Numbered from the stretch's first letter, positions 1 to 8,208 are shown. The stretch is DNA of 17,284 nucleotides from Alistipes sp. (GCA_022511355.1 JAFLRS010000022.1:1-17284), one strand, 5' to 3'. Notes: a model not told the origin generated them from the sequence alone. Translations and numbers: made by a program.

Positions 1-50
1 ATGCAGGCAGTATGATATTTTTATTTTCATATTTACATTCCCACCCCTCT

Positions 51-75
51 CCCCTCCCTTTGGGAAAGGGAGGGG
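51..75. repeat. GC-rich perfect inverted repeat upstream of mraY
   Basis: The arms at 51-61 and 65-75 are exact reverse complements (11 bp, C-rich then G-rich) around a GGG loop. No T-tract follows on the plus strand, so it is not a classical intrinsic terminator. It sits in the roughly 130-nt non-coding leader before mraY and could be a REP-like intergenic repeat or an mRNA stability or processing hairpin between mraY and the gene upstream of the window. I see no supported gene in positions 1-144 and no TAnnTTTG promoter there. Confidence 0.6.
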
Positions 76-144
76 CATCATGCTGCATTAATATAATCGC
101 GATTTGAAAGATTGGGAAACATATAATAAGGAATCTGTAAAAAA

Positions 145-1389
145 ATGCTCTACTCTCTGTTTGATTATTTGAATCGGGCATACGACCTGCCGGGTTCGGG
201 AATGTTTCAGTACATATCGTTTCGTTCGGCGATGGCGGTTATCGCTTCGCTGCTCATCGTGATATGTTTCGGTCGTTGGATAATAGCTTTGCTGCAGCGT
301 CTGCAGATAGGCGAGGAGATTCGCGATTTGGGCCTCGACGGTCAGAACGACAAAAAAGGCACACCCACTATGGGCGGAGTCATCATTCTGTTGGCGGTGC
401 TGGTTCCGATGCTGCTCTTCGGCCGTTTGGACAACATCTACGTGCAGCTGATGCTGGTTTCGACCGTGTGGTTGGGCTGCATCGGATTTCTGGATGACTA
501 CATCAAGGTCTTCCGCCACCGCAAGGACGGACTCAAAGGCGAGTTCAAGATTGTAGGTCAGGTGGGTTTGGGACTTATCGTGGGCACCACGATGTGGCTG
601 TCGTCGGACATCGTGATTCGCGAGAAGAGTACGATGCCGGTCGAGACGGTCTACATCGACCGCGACAGCAACGACGTCGAGACCGCCGTGAGCCGCATGG
701 TGGTGGGCACCGAGAGCGAAAAGACCACCAAAACGACGATTCCCTTCGTCAAGAACAACGAATTCGATTACGGTTGGCTTACCGGCGGCAACGACATTCT
801 GGCATGGCTACTCTATGTGGCTATGGCCATTCTGGTGGTGACGGCCGTCTCCAACGGAGCCAATCTGACGGATGGTCTGGACGGTCTGCTCACCGGAGTA
901 TCTATCCCGATAGTGGCGGTGTTGGCGGCGTTGGCCTACGTTTCGGGCCACATCGTCTATGCCGACTATCTCAACATCATGTATATCCCCGACAGCGGCG
1001 AGTTGGTGGTCTTTGCCGCGGCCATGGCGGGTGCGCTGATAGGATTTCTGTGGTTCAACAGCTTTCCGGCGCAGATTTTCATGGGCGATACGGGTTCGTT
1101 GGCCGTGGGCGGCATCATAGCGGTATTCGCACTCTGCATCCGCAAGGAGCTGCTGCTGCCGGTGATGTGCGGCGTATTTCTGGCCGAGAGCGTGTCGGTG
1201 ATTCTGCAGCGCGGATACTTCAAGTACACCAAACGCAAGTACGGCGAGGGACGACGCATATTCCTGATGTCGCCGCTGCACCACCACTATCAGAAGAAGC
1301 ATATGCACGAAACCAAAATCGTGGTGCGGTTCATAATCGTGTCGCTGCTGCTGGCGGCGGTGAGTCTGGTAACTCTTAAAATAAGATAG
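145..1389 (+). CDS. mraY: Phospho-N-acetylmuramoyl-pentapeptide transferase (MraY)
   Basis: MraY is an integral inner-membrane enzyme that joins UDP-MurNAc-pentapeptide to undecaprenyl phosphate, making lipid I for peptidoglycan. The 414-residue protein shows the family signatures: TPTMGG at about 73-78, the DD pair at 117-118, NGANLTDGLDGL at 237-248 with D243 and D246, MGDTGS at 313-318, and the HHH motif at 379-381 before a final membrane helix. Many hydrophobic helices are evident. It is longer than the roughly 360-residue proteobacterial enzyme mainly because of a hydrophilic stretch at about 156-212, between helices 4 and 5. The start is the ATG at 145 with AAGGA at 128-132, although Bacteroidota rely little on Shine-Dalgarno pairing. 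murD follows after 8 nt. Identity is secure. Confidence 0.97.
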   Translation: MLYSLFDYLNRAYDLPGSGMFQYISFRSAMAVIASLLIVICFGRWIIALLQRLQIGEEIRDLGLDGQNDKKGTPTMGGVIILLAVLVPMLLFGRLDNIYVQLMLVSTVWLGCIGFLDDYIKVFRHRKDGLKGEFKIVGQVGLGLIVGTTMWLSSDIVIREKSTMPVETVYIDRDSNDVETAVSRMVVGTESEKTTKTTIPFVKNNEFDYGWLTGGNDILAWLLYVAMAILVVTAVSNGANLTDGLDGLLTGVSIPIVAVLAALAYVSGHIVYADYLNIMYIPDSGELVVFAAAMAGALIGFLWFNSFPAQIFMGDTGSLAVGGIIAVFALCIRKELLLPVMCGVFLAESVSVILQRGYFKYTKRKYGEGRRIFLMSPLHHHYQKKHMHETKIVVRFIIVSLLLAAVSLVTLKIR

Positions 1390-1397
1390 TACGCTTT

Positions 1398-2756
1398 ATG
1401 AAGACGGTTGTTTTGGGCGGCGGTATCAGCGGATACGGTTCGGCGGTACTGGCCAAGAAGTCGGGACACGAAGTTTTTCTCTCCGATGCGGGCCGGATAG
1501 GCGAGCGGTTTCGGAAGATTCTCGACGAGTGGGGCATCGAATACGAGGAGGGCGGACATACGCTCGAACGCATTCTGGATGCCGACGAGGCGGTGAAGTC
1601 GCCGGGCATACCCGATACGGCACCCGTAGTGAAGGCTCTGCGCGAACGCGGAGTGCATATCATTTCGGAGATTGAGTTTGCGGGCCGCTTCAAGGGCCGC
1701 GCCAAGACCATATGCATTACGGGTTCGAACGGCAAGACCACAACCACCTCGCTCATCTACAAGATTTTGAGCGATGCGGGCTTGCGGGTTGCGTTGGGCG
1801 GCAACATCGGCGAGAGTTTCGCCTACTCCGTCGCGACGGGCGAATATGACTGGTATGTATTGGAAATCAGTTCGTTCCAGCTCGACGGAATGTACGATTT
1901 CAGGGCCGACGTGGCGGTGCTGACCAACATCACGCCCGACCATCTGGACCGTTACGACCACTCTTTTCAGAACTATGTCGATTCGAAGATGCGCATCATC
2001 CGCAATCAGACTCCGCGCGACTGGTTCATCTATTCGGCCGACGACGATACGGTGTGGAACGAGGTTGCGAAGCGTCCCGAATTGCGCAGTCGTCAGCTGC
2101 CGTTTGCGGTCAGGAATGCGGTTGCGGGCGGAGCGGGCGATGCCTGGCTCACATCGGAGGGTCGGTTCACCGCGTCTGCGGGCCGGCGCAAGGTGACCAT
2201 CGACATGAACCGTATGCAGATAAAGGGTCTTCACAACGCCTACAATGCCATGGCGGCGGCTTTGGCGGCTTTGGCTGCGGGCGTGAAGGGGGCCGACATC
2301 GAACGTTCGCTCTACGAATTTGCGCCTGTGGAGCATCGCCTCGAACCTGCGGGCGAGTATGGCGGCGTGCTGTTCATCAACGATTCGAAGGCCACGAATG
2401 TCGATTCGGTGTGGTATGCACTGGAGTCGATGACGCGTCCCGTGGTGTGGATTGCGGGCGGCACCGACAAGGGCAACGATTACGAACCGTTGAAGGAGTT
2501 TGCGCGGGCGAAGGTCAAGAGATTGGTCTGCATGGGTTTGGACAATGCCAAGTTGGTGCGCGAATTTACGGGAGTCGTGCCCGAGGTGGTTTCGGCATCG
2601 TCGCTCGACGAGGCCATGAATGCTGCGGTGGAGGCTGCCGAAGCGGGCGATGCGGTGTTGTTGTCGCCTGCGTGTGCGAGCTTCGACCTGTTCAAAAATT
2701 ACGAAAATCGCGGCGAGTTGTTCAAGCAGTGGGTGACCGACCGCTTCAACAAGTGA
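1398..2756 (+). CDS. murD: UDP-N-acetylmuramoylalanine--D-glutamate ligase (MurD)
   Basis: MurD is the cytoplasmic ATP-dependent Mur ligase that adds D-glutamate to UDP-MurNAc-L-alanine, three steps before MraY uses the completed precursor. The 452-residue length is typical. Visible in order are an N-terminal Rossmann-like domain (GGGISGYGSA near 7-16), the ATP loop GSNGKTTT at 109-116, the conserved NITPDHLDRY at 177-186, an INDSKATN motif about two thirds along, and the C-terminal ending with SPACASFDLFKNYENRG, which is characteristic of MurD. The gene lies 8 nt after mraY and 4 nt before ftsW, so the three are almost certainly co-transcribed as in the classical dcw cluster. No unusual residues were noticed. 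Confidence 0.97.
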   Translation: MKTVVLGGGISGYGSAVLAKKSGHEVFLSDAGRIGERFRKILDEWGIEYEEGGHTLERILDADEAVKSPGIPDTAPVVKALRERGVHIISEIEFAGRFKGRAKTICITGSNGKTTTTSLIYKILSDAGLRVALGGNIGESFAYSVATGEYDWYVLEISSFQLDGMYDFRADVAVLTNITPDHLDRYDHSFQNYVDSKMRIIRNQTPRDWFIYSADDDTVWNEVAKRPELRSRQLPFAVRNAVAGGAGDAWLTSEGRFTASAGRRKVTIDMNRMQIKGLHNAYNAMAAALAALAAGVKGADIERSLYEFAPVEHRLEPAGEYGGVLFINDSKATNVDSVWYALESMTRPVVWIAGGTDKGNDYEPLKEFARAKVKRLVCMGLDNAKLVREFTGVVPEVVSASSLDEAMNAAVEAAEAGDAVLLSPACASFDLFKNYENRGELFKQWVTDRFNK

Positions 2757-2760
2757 TGAT

Positions 2761-4029
2761 ATGAGTCAGGAGACCAACAACAACGGAGTTTTCAGTTGGG
2801 GCCGGTTCCGGTTTTTTGCCGGCGACAAGGTGCTGTGGGTCATACTTGCGGTGCTGGCCGTGATATCGGTACTTGTGGTCTATTCGTCGTCGGCGAAGAT
2901 GGGCTACAGTGCCGCTACGAGTGCCACGGCCACCGATTTCCTGCGCAAACAGCTGATATTCGCGGGGATAAGTCTGGTGTGTCTGCTGGCGGTCCACAAC
3001 ATCAACTGCCGCGGATACTGGCGTTGGGCGTGGGTTTTCTACTGGGTCTGCATCGCGCTGACGATCTACCCCTACCTGCGCGGACTGACCACCAACAACG
3101 CCGCCCGATGGATTCAGATAGGACCTTTTCAGTTTCAGCCGTCGGAGGCTCTGAAGGTGGCGACGGTGCTGCTGTTGTCGCGTCAGTTGGCTTCGCGTCA
3201 GGCCGTCATAGCCAAATTGAAGCTCATTCCGAGTCTTAATCCGGTGAAGTGGCTGCGCGACAAGACCTGCCGCAAGGTGATAACCGAACATACGGTCTAC
3301 GTATTGGGGCCTGTGGTGCTGGCCTGCATGGTGATTCTGCCGGCGCATACTTCGTCGGCTCTGCTGGTCTTTTTGGTTTCGCTCATCATGATGTACATCG
3401 GCCGCGTGCGCAAACGCGAATTGATGAAGATTCTGTTTTTTGCGTTGTTGGCTTGGGGGGCGATGTCGATGTTTCAATTTGGTCGTTCGGATGTTGCGGG
3501 GGGTCGTTTCAGCACGTGGATTCAGACGTGGACCGAATCGCGGATGGATGTGCGCGCGCAGGATTTGACCGACACCGAACGTTCGATGATAGCCATGCAT
3601 GAAGGCGGCCTGTTCGGCAAGGGTGCGGGTCACAGTGCCGTGCGTGTGGAGCTTACGCACCCCGAATGCGACTATACGTTCGCTTTTTTCGTCGAGGAGT
3701 ACGGACTCTTCATGGCTCTGATAGTGATGAGTTTCTATATGTGGATTACGGTTCGCGGCATAGTGATATTCACCCGATGCGAGACGGCATTTCCGGGGTT
3801 GCTGGTATTGGGGTTGGTGCTGCTGATTACGATTCAGGCGTTGCTGCACATCTTCGTGGCGGTGAATTTCTTTCCCGAGACGGGTCAGAATCTGCCGTTT
3901 GTTTCGAAGGGCGGCACGTCGATGATATTTTCGGCGATAGCCATGGGTATAGTATTGAGCGTGAGTCGTCAGAACGACGAGAAGTCGCACGTGGCGCCTC
4001 GGGCCGAGTCGATAATGGAGCGGCAGTGA
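2761..4029 (+). CDS. ftsW: Septal peptidoglycan polymerase FtsW (SEDS family)
   Basis: FtsW is a SEDS-family polytopic membrane protein that polymerises lipid II glycan strands at the septum with a partner class B PBP. The 422-residue protein begins with a short cytoplasmic tail and a first helix near 25-42. It carries NNAARWIQIGPFQFQPSEALK at about 112-132 and the GGLFGKGAGHS loop at about 282-292. A conserved acidic site lies in CDYTFAFFVEEYG, with D304 matching the catalytic Asp of the HTDFIF motif in RodA/FtsW. FVSKGGTSM lies near the C-terminal helix. The spacer around 150-175 between membrane segments is longer than in E. coli. RodA is the alternative, but the position directly after murD favours FtsW. 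The stop overlaps the next gene's start (TGATG). Confidence 0.93.
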   Translation: MSQETNNNGVFSWGRFRFFAGDKVLWVILAVLAVISVLVVYSSSAKMGYSAATSATATDFLRKQLIFAGISLVCLLAVHNINCRGYWRWAWVFYWVCIALTIYPYLRGLTTNNAARWIQIGPFQFQPSEALKVATVLLLSRQLASRQAVIAKLKLIPSLNPVKWLRDKTCRKVITEHTVYVLGPVVLACMVILPAHTSSALLVFLVSLIMMYIGRVRKRELMKILFFALLAWGAMSMFQFGRSDVAGGRFSTWIQTWTESRMDVRAQDLTDTERSMIAMHEGGLFGKGAGHSAVRVELTHPECDYTFAFFVEEYGLFMALIVMSFYMWITVRGIVIFTRCETAFPGLLVLGLVLLITIQALLHIFVAVNFFPETGQNLPFVSKGGTSMIFSAIAMGIVLSVSRQNDEKSHVAPRAESIMERQ

Positions 4030-4436
4030 TGGAGGAGGTGAGAATCGATAAATATTTGTGGGCGGTGCGGATATTCAAGACGCGCAGCGATGCTGCGGAG
4101 GCGGTCCGCAACAACAGGGTGTTGGTGAACGACCGTCCGTGCAAGCCTTCGCGCGAGGTGCGCATCGGCGACGAGATTTCGGTAAAGCGTATGCCGGCGG
4201 TATACCGTTATAGGGTTCTGGAGTATGTTTCGAGCCGTCAGCCGGCGAAGAATGTGGCTCAATACTGTCTGAACATCACGCCTCAGGAGGAGTTGGACAA
4301 GCTGTCGGCTCCGCGCGAGACGATATTCGTTTTTCGCGAACGCGGCACGGGTCGTCCCACCAAGAAGGAGCGTCGCGACATCGATTCGCTGATGTCGGGT
4401 TTCTACGACGGTGACGACGATTTCGACCTCGAATAG
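4029..4436 (+). CDS. S4-domain RNA-binding protein, Hsp15 (HslR)-like
   Basis: This is a 135-residue protein dominated by an N-terminal S4 RNA-binding domain at about 5-54 (RIDKYLWAVRIFKTRSDA, then NRVLVND and a GDEI turn). The rest is a basic and then strongly acidic tail ending in DDDFDLE. The layout and the RIDKYLWA opening match the Hsp15 family. E. coli Hsp15 binds the 50S subunit carrying a stalled nascent chain and helps ribosome recycling. The reading frame stays open upstream to 3666, but that part overlaps ftsW. The ATG at 4029, overlapping the ftsW stop by one base, gives the right family length. Translational coupling to ftsW is likely. The exact role in this organism is inferred. 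Confidence 0.88.
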   Translation: MEEVRIDKYLWAVRIFKTRSDAAEAVRNNRVLVNDRPCKPSREVRIGDEISVKRMPAVYRYRVLEYVSSRQPAKNVAQYCLNITPQEELDKLSAPRETIFVFRERGTGRPTKKERRDIDSLMSGFYDGDDDFDLE

Positions 4437-4448
4437 CCGCTTCGGGCG

Positions 4449-5687
4449 ATGATGCGATTCATTGAAAAAAGATTCGAAAATTTATCCGTCAATCTGCAGC
4501 GGATGCCCATGTTGTGCATAACGGCGGCATTCGTTGCGGGGATTCTGTTTTTCAACCGCTGTCATGCGGTTTTGTGGGCCGTGACGGGGTTGTTCACGGT
4601 GTCGCTGGCAGCGGCATGGATGCTGCGCGGCCGCACGGCGGGAGTTTTGCTGCTGCTTTCGTCGATGTTCTGGTTGGGCGGTGCGGTTCGGGCGCTGCAT
4701 ACGGCTGAGGATTCGCTCGATGCGTACTTCGCGCGCGACGAGGTGCCCATGCACGAGATTGCGGTGGAGCGGTTCAGCCGTCTGCGGTTGTCGCCTGCGG
4801 CTGCGGCGGTGAGTGCCGCCATGGGAGCCGGCGACCGCAGCCGCATGACCCCCGCCCTGAGCGAAGCCTATGCCCGCAGCGGAGTGTCGCACATTCTGGC
4901 CGTTTCGGGTCTGCATATCGGCATCGTCTATGTGGTTGTGCATACGCTGTTCCGCATATTCCGACTGCTGCCTCACGGTCAGATATGGGGTGGTCTGGCG
5001 GTTCTGATACCGGTCTGGCTCTATGCCGCCATGACGGGTTATGCCCCCAGCGTGGTAAGGGCGGCCGTAATGCTGTCGATGCTGCAGGTCGCGCGTATCT
5101 TTTCGTCGTTTTACGTTTCGGTGAACATACTGGCCGCTACGGCCTTTTTCATGCTGGCCTTTGCCCCCGACGACATCTTCGATTTGGGATTTCAGCTCTC
5201 GTTCGCTGCCGTGGCGGCCATTGTCACGGCAGGCATTCCGCTTGTACGTCTGGCCGACCGCAGTTCGCGTGCGCAGCGTTTCGTGTGGGACACCTTCATA
5301 ATCGGCACGGTGACATTTGCGGCCACGGCTCCGATTATCTCTCATGTCTTCGGGTCGTTGTCGGCGGGCGGAATGCTTATCAATCCGGTGGTGCTGCTCT
5401 GTGCCGGAATTACGGTCACGGTATCGGTGCTGTGGATAGCCGCACCGCTGCCGTTCATACAGCCGGCCGTGGAGTGGATTCTCGACACGGTGTCGGGATT
5501 TCAGAACAGCGTGGTAGCGGCGCTGGCTTCGTCGGAGCATCTCTATGCCGAGGGGTGTATGCCTTTGTGGACGGTGCTGGGGGTGTACGGAGTTTTCGGA
5601 TTGTGTATGTTGTTCGTGTGGAGTTGCGACGATGCGGATGCGATATACCGCCGCCGCACTTTCGCCGATGATATTTGGACTTTGTGA
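4449..5687 (+). CDS. Short ComEC/Rec2-family membrane protein (competence channel core)
   Basis: ComEC proteins form the inner-membrane DNA channel in natural transformation. This 412-residue member has two or three hydrophobic segments at about 20-85. It then passes after a short linker straight into the competence-domain core, which has the family motif SHILAVSGLHIGIVY at about 147-161 and a series of membrane helices to about 395. It lacks the OB-fold region normally found between the first helices and the core, and the C-terminal metallo-beta-lactamase domain seen in long ComEC proteins. No frameshift or fused remnant is visible, since the flanks are closed by neighbouring genes. Start is the ATG at 4449, or 4452 immediately after. 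Family membership is firm. Activity in DNA uptake is uncertain. Confidence 0.85.
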   Translation: MMRFIEKRFENLSVNLQRMPMLCITAAFVAGILFFNRCHAVLWAVTGLFTVSLAAAWMLRGRTAGVLLLLSSMFWLGGAVRALHTAEDSLDAYFARDEVPMHEIAVERFSRLRLSPAAAAVSAAMGAGDRSRMTPALSEAYARSGVSHILAVSGLHIGIVYVVVHTLFRIFRLLPHGQIWGGLAVLIPVWLYAAMTGYAPSVVRAAVMLSMLQVARIFSSFYVSVNILAATAFFMLAFAPDDIFDLGFQLSFAAVAAIVTAGIPLVRLADRSSRAQRFVWDTFIIGTVTFAATAPIISHVFGSLSAGGMLINPVVLLCAGITVTVSVLWIAAPLPFIQPAVEWILDTVSGFQNSVVAALASSEHLYAEGCMPLWTVLGVYGVFGLCMLFVWSCDDADAIYRRRTFADDIWTL

Positions 5688-5689
5688 CT

Positions 5690-6862
5690 ATGATTTCATT
5701 CGAAGAGTTTGAGCGTTTGTGCCGCGCGGAGACGATGCGGTCGGTGGAGGAGAATTTGGAACGCGACCCTGTTGCGATTGCTCTCGACCGTCGCGTGGCG
5801 TGTGCTGCGGATGTGGCGACGCAGGTAAAGTACCTTCAGCGTGCGCGACGCAAGCTGCCCTCCTATTACGAAGCGCGGTGCATCATTCCGCAGTTGGCGT
5901 TCGAGCAGTCGTCGGGCGAGATATGCGCCGCGAGAAAGGATTTGCGAGGTGGTTCGGTTCTCGATTTGACCTGCGGACTGGGGGTCGATGCCTTCGGATT
6001 GTCGTCGCGGTTCGAACGCGTGGTGACAGTCGAGCGTAATGAGGTTTTGGCGGCTGTTGCGCGTGAGAATTTCCGTCGGTTGGGCGTATCGGGCATCGAG
6101 GTGGTGTGCGATACGGCGGAGCATTTTGCGTCGGTGACCGAAGAGCGTTTCGACTGGTGTTTCGCCGACCCCGACCGCCGCGGAGCCGACGGCGGCAAGA
6201 GGGTTTTGTTGGAGGATTGTTCGCCCGATGTGACGCATCTCATTCCGCTGCTTGCGGAGCGCGGCACGGCGTCGCGATTCTGCATCAAGCTGTCGCCGAT
6301 GTTCGATGTGGAGGAGGCGTTCCGCATTTTCGGCCGTTACGGACGATGCAGTGTGGAGGCGGTCTCTTCGGGCGACGAGTGCAAGGAGGTTTTGGTCTAT
6401 GTCGATTCGCAACGCGAACCGAGGCTTTCGGCGGTGGTTGCGGACGGAGGTTCGTTTTCGGCGGCATGGCCGTTGGAGGAGCTTCGGCCCGAGACGCGTC
6501 CCTTCGAGCCTTCGGAGTACGGCTGGGCGATATTTCCCGATGTGGCGTTGGTTAAGGCGCGTTTGGTTCGCCGCTGTTTCGGCGGTACGGGCTGGGTTTC
6601 GGGCGAGAACGGAGTGGTATTCTGCAAGGAGCGGCCTGCCGAAGGGGTTTTGGGTCGGGTGTTCGGGATTGCGGGCATCGAACGTTATGACGCCCGTCGT
6701 CTGCGCCGCGAACTGAAGGGTCTCGGAGTGGGGATAATGCTGCGCGACGTGCCTCTCACGGCGGCCCGCATACGTCAGGCGACGGGGTTGCGCGAAGGCG
6801 GCGACCTGCAGCTGGCTTTTACGCGTGCTGCGGGCGAGATTTGGGTCATTCGATTAAAATGA
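5690..6862 (+). CDS. Class I SAM-dependent methyltransferase, PG_1098/THUMP-like family
   Basis: This 390-residue protein has an N-terminal helical region with a QVKYLQRARRKLPSYY stretch at about 45-60 and an EQSSGE element at 72-77. Next comes a Rossmann methyltransferase core with SAM motif I DLTCGLGVD at 92-100, an acidic residue at E115 ending strand 2, and FADPDRR at 158-164 in the motif IV position. The C-terminal half corresponds in order to the ferredoxin-like and THUMP-like domains described for Porphyromonas gingivalis PG_1098. Bacteroidota members are annotated only as methyltransferases. A THUMP-like part suggests an RNA substrate, which is inference. The frame is open from a TTG at 5675, but the ATG at 5690, 2 nt after the comEC stop, is the better start. 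It overlaps the next gene by ATGA. Confidence 0.85.
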   Translation: MISFEEFERLCRAETMRSVEENLERDPVAIALDRRVACAADVATQVKYLQRARRKLPSYYEARCIIPQLAFEQSSGEICAARKDLRGGSVLDLTCGLGVDAFGLSSRFERVVTVERNEVLAAVARENFRRLGVSGIEVVCDTAEHFASVTEERFDWCFADPDRRGADGGKRVLLEDCSPDVTHLIPLLAERGTASRFCIKLSPMFDVEEAFRIFGRYGRCSVEAVSSGDECKEVLVYVDSQREPRLSAVVADGGSFSAAWPLEELRPETRPFEPSEYGWAIFPDVALVKARLVRRCFGGTGWVSGENGVVFCKERPAEGVLGRVFGIAGIERYDARRLRRELKGLGVGIMLRDVPLTAARIRQATGLREGGDLQLAFTRAAGEIWVIRLK

Positions 6863-8208
6863 GTAACTTTGAACCGCAATTAATTTCACGCGAGATGATA
6901 CGTCGATTGATAACCTTTTTTACCGATACGCTTTTCCGCAAGCGGTTCAAATACGAATGGATGAATCGTGCGGCACGTCAGTACCGGTTGTTTTTCTATA
7001 CGGCCCGCGGACTGCAGGAACACGGAACGGTGATTCGCTGTGCGGCGCTTACGTTTTACACTCTCATTTCGATAGTTCCCATTTTGGCGGTGGTGTTTGC
7101 CGTGGTGAAGGGATTCGGACTGCTTGACACCATCATCGACACCCTCTACGGACTCTTTCCGCAGACCCCCGACATCGTTGATTACATGGTGGAGTTCGCC
7201 GACAAGGCACTTGCCAACACTCACAGCGGCGTGGTGGCTGCGGTGGGCGTGGTGATGCTTTTCTGGGCGGTGATAAGGGTTTTCGGTTCGATAGAGAGCG
7301 CCTTCAACAACATTTGGGAGGTAACCTCGTCGCGCAGCATCACGAGCAAATATCCCGTTTACATCACCGTGGTGGTGGCTGTGCCTCTGCTGTGGGCCGC
7401 CGTGAGCGGAACCGCAGCCTATCTGCGCGAGATTTTCTGGTTGGAACCTGTGTTGGCGGCGGTGCTTTCGCGCGTGGTGTCGTTGGTGCTGGTGTGGCTC
7501 ACCTTCACGCTGCTCTACCGCGTCATACCCAACACGTCGGTAAGTTTCGGCAGCGCCTTTACGGCGGGCATGGTTGCCGGTACGGCCTTCATGCTGTTCC
7601 AGTGGGGTTACGTCTACATTCAGCAGATGATGACCTCCTACAACGCCATCTACGGAAGTTTTGCGGCCCTGCCTCTCTTTTTGCTGTGGGTTCAGTATTC
7701 GTGGACGATACTTCTGTTCGGCGGTGAGCTGTCGTTCGCATATCAGAACATCGACAAGTTCGACGAGGAGCGCGAATCGCTGCGCATCGACTACGACAGC
7801 CGACGCAAAATCGCTTTGGCGGCCATGACGGTCATTGTGGGCCGGTTCATGGACGGAGCGGGAGCGGTTTCGATTTCGGAGGTGCGCCGTCGTCTCGACC
7901 TGCCTACCCGAATCGTCAATTCGGTGCTGTCGATGCTGGTCGAGGCGGGCCAGCTCATCGAACTTGCGCCCGAAAAGAAGGGTGATGAAGCGAGTTTCGT
8001 CCCCGCCCGCGATTTGTCGTCGTTCACGGTCTACGGAGTTCTGGAGGCTTTGGACGACGTGGGCACCAATCTGCGCGAACTGGATGCCGAAGGCGTGGTT
8101 ATGCGCATCGATGCGGAATGGGAGCGTCTGAAGTCGGAATGCCGCCGTTCGGATAATAACCGCCGCATAGTGGAACTGGCTCGCGAACAACGATTTATGA
8201 AGAAATGA
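6859..8208 (+). CDS. YihY/BrkB-family membrane protein with C-terminal winged-helix region
   Basis: The 449-residue protein has an N-terminal cytoplasmic stretch of about 55 residues and then around six membrane segments (about 62-85, 122-144, 167-188, 198-220, 232-255 and 268-290). Conserved family blocks are RCAALTFYTLISIVPILAV at 60-78, IESAFNNIWEV at 145-155 and the YNAIYGSFAALPLFLLWVQY block at 261-280. These define the YihY (formerly misnamed ribonuclease BN)/BrkB family, whose transport or envelope function is still unclear. After residue 310 a soluble segment resembles a winged-helix fold (helices, then LPTRIVNSVLSMLVEAGQLI), as in Rrf2-like regulators. Start is the ATG at 6859, overlapping the previous stop (ATGA). 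The frame upstream to 6841 is merely open. Family is certain, function unknown. Confidence 0.9.
   Translation: MSNFEPQLISREMIRRLITFFTDTLFRKRFKYEWMNRAARQYRLFFYTARGLQEHGTVIRCAALTFYTLISIVPILAVVFAVVKGFGLLDTIIDTLYGLFPQTPDIVDYMVEFADKALANTHSGVVAAVGVVMLFWAVIRVFGSIESAFNNIWEVTSSRSITSKYPVYITVVVAVPLLWAAVSGTAAYLREIFWLEPVLAAVLSRVVSLVLVWLTFTLLYRVIPNTSVSFGSAFTAGMVAGTAFMLFQWGYVYIQQMMTSYNAIYGSFAALPLFLLWVQYSWTILLFGGELSFAYQNIDKFDEERESLRIDYDSRRKIALAAMTVIVGRFMDGAGAVSISEVRRRLDLPTRIVNSVLSMLVEAGQLIELAPEKKGDEASFVPARDLSSFTVYGVLEALDDVGTNLRELDAEGVVMRIDAEWERLKSECRRSDNNRRIVELAREQRFMKK

Noticed and set aside
1..91. Open frames running in from the left edge
   Set aside because: Two frames lack stops at the edge, but their translation is low-complexity and crosses the hairpin. 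A gene end at the TGA at 13-15 is possible but cannot be supported from 15 bases.
92..97. TATAAT before mraY
   Set aside because: It resembles the E. coli -10 box, but Bacteroidota use TAnnTTTG, and the gene is probably co-transcribed from upstream.
2746..3990. Long antisense frame over ftsW (414 codons), with similar ones over the ComEC and YihY genes (4482-5540, 6886-8256)
   Set aside because: Each lies opposite a gene with clear family motifs, and the antisense translations have low-complexity composition without motifs.
3666..4028. N-terminal extension of the S4-domain protein
   Set aside because: It overlaps the end of ftsW, and its translation is not related to any S4 protein; the ATG at 4029 gives the family length.
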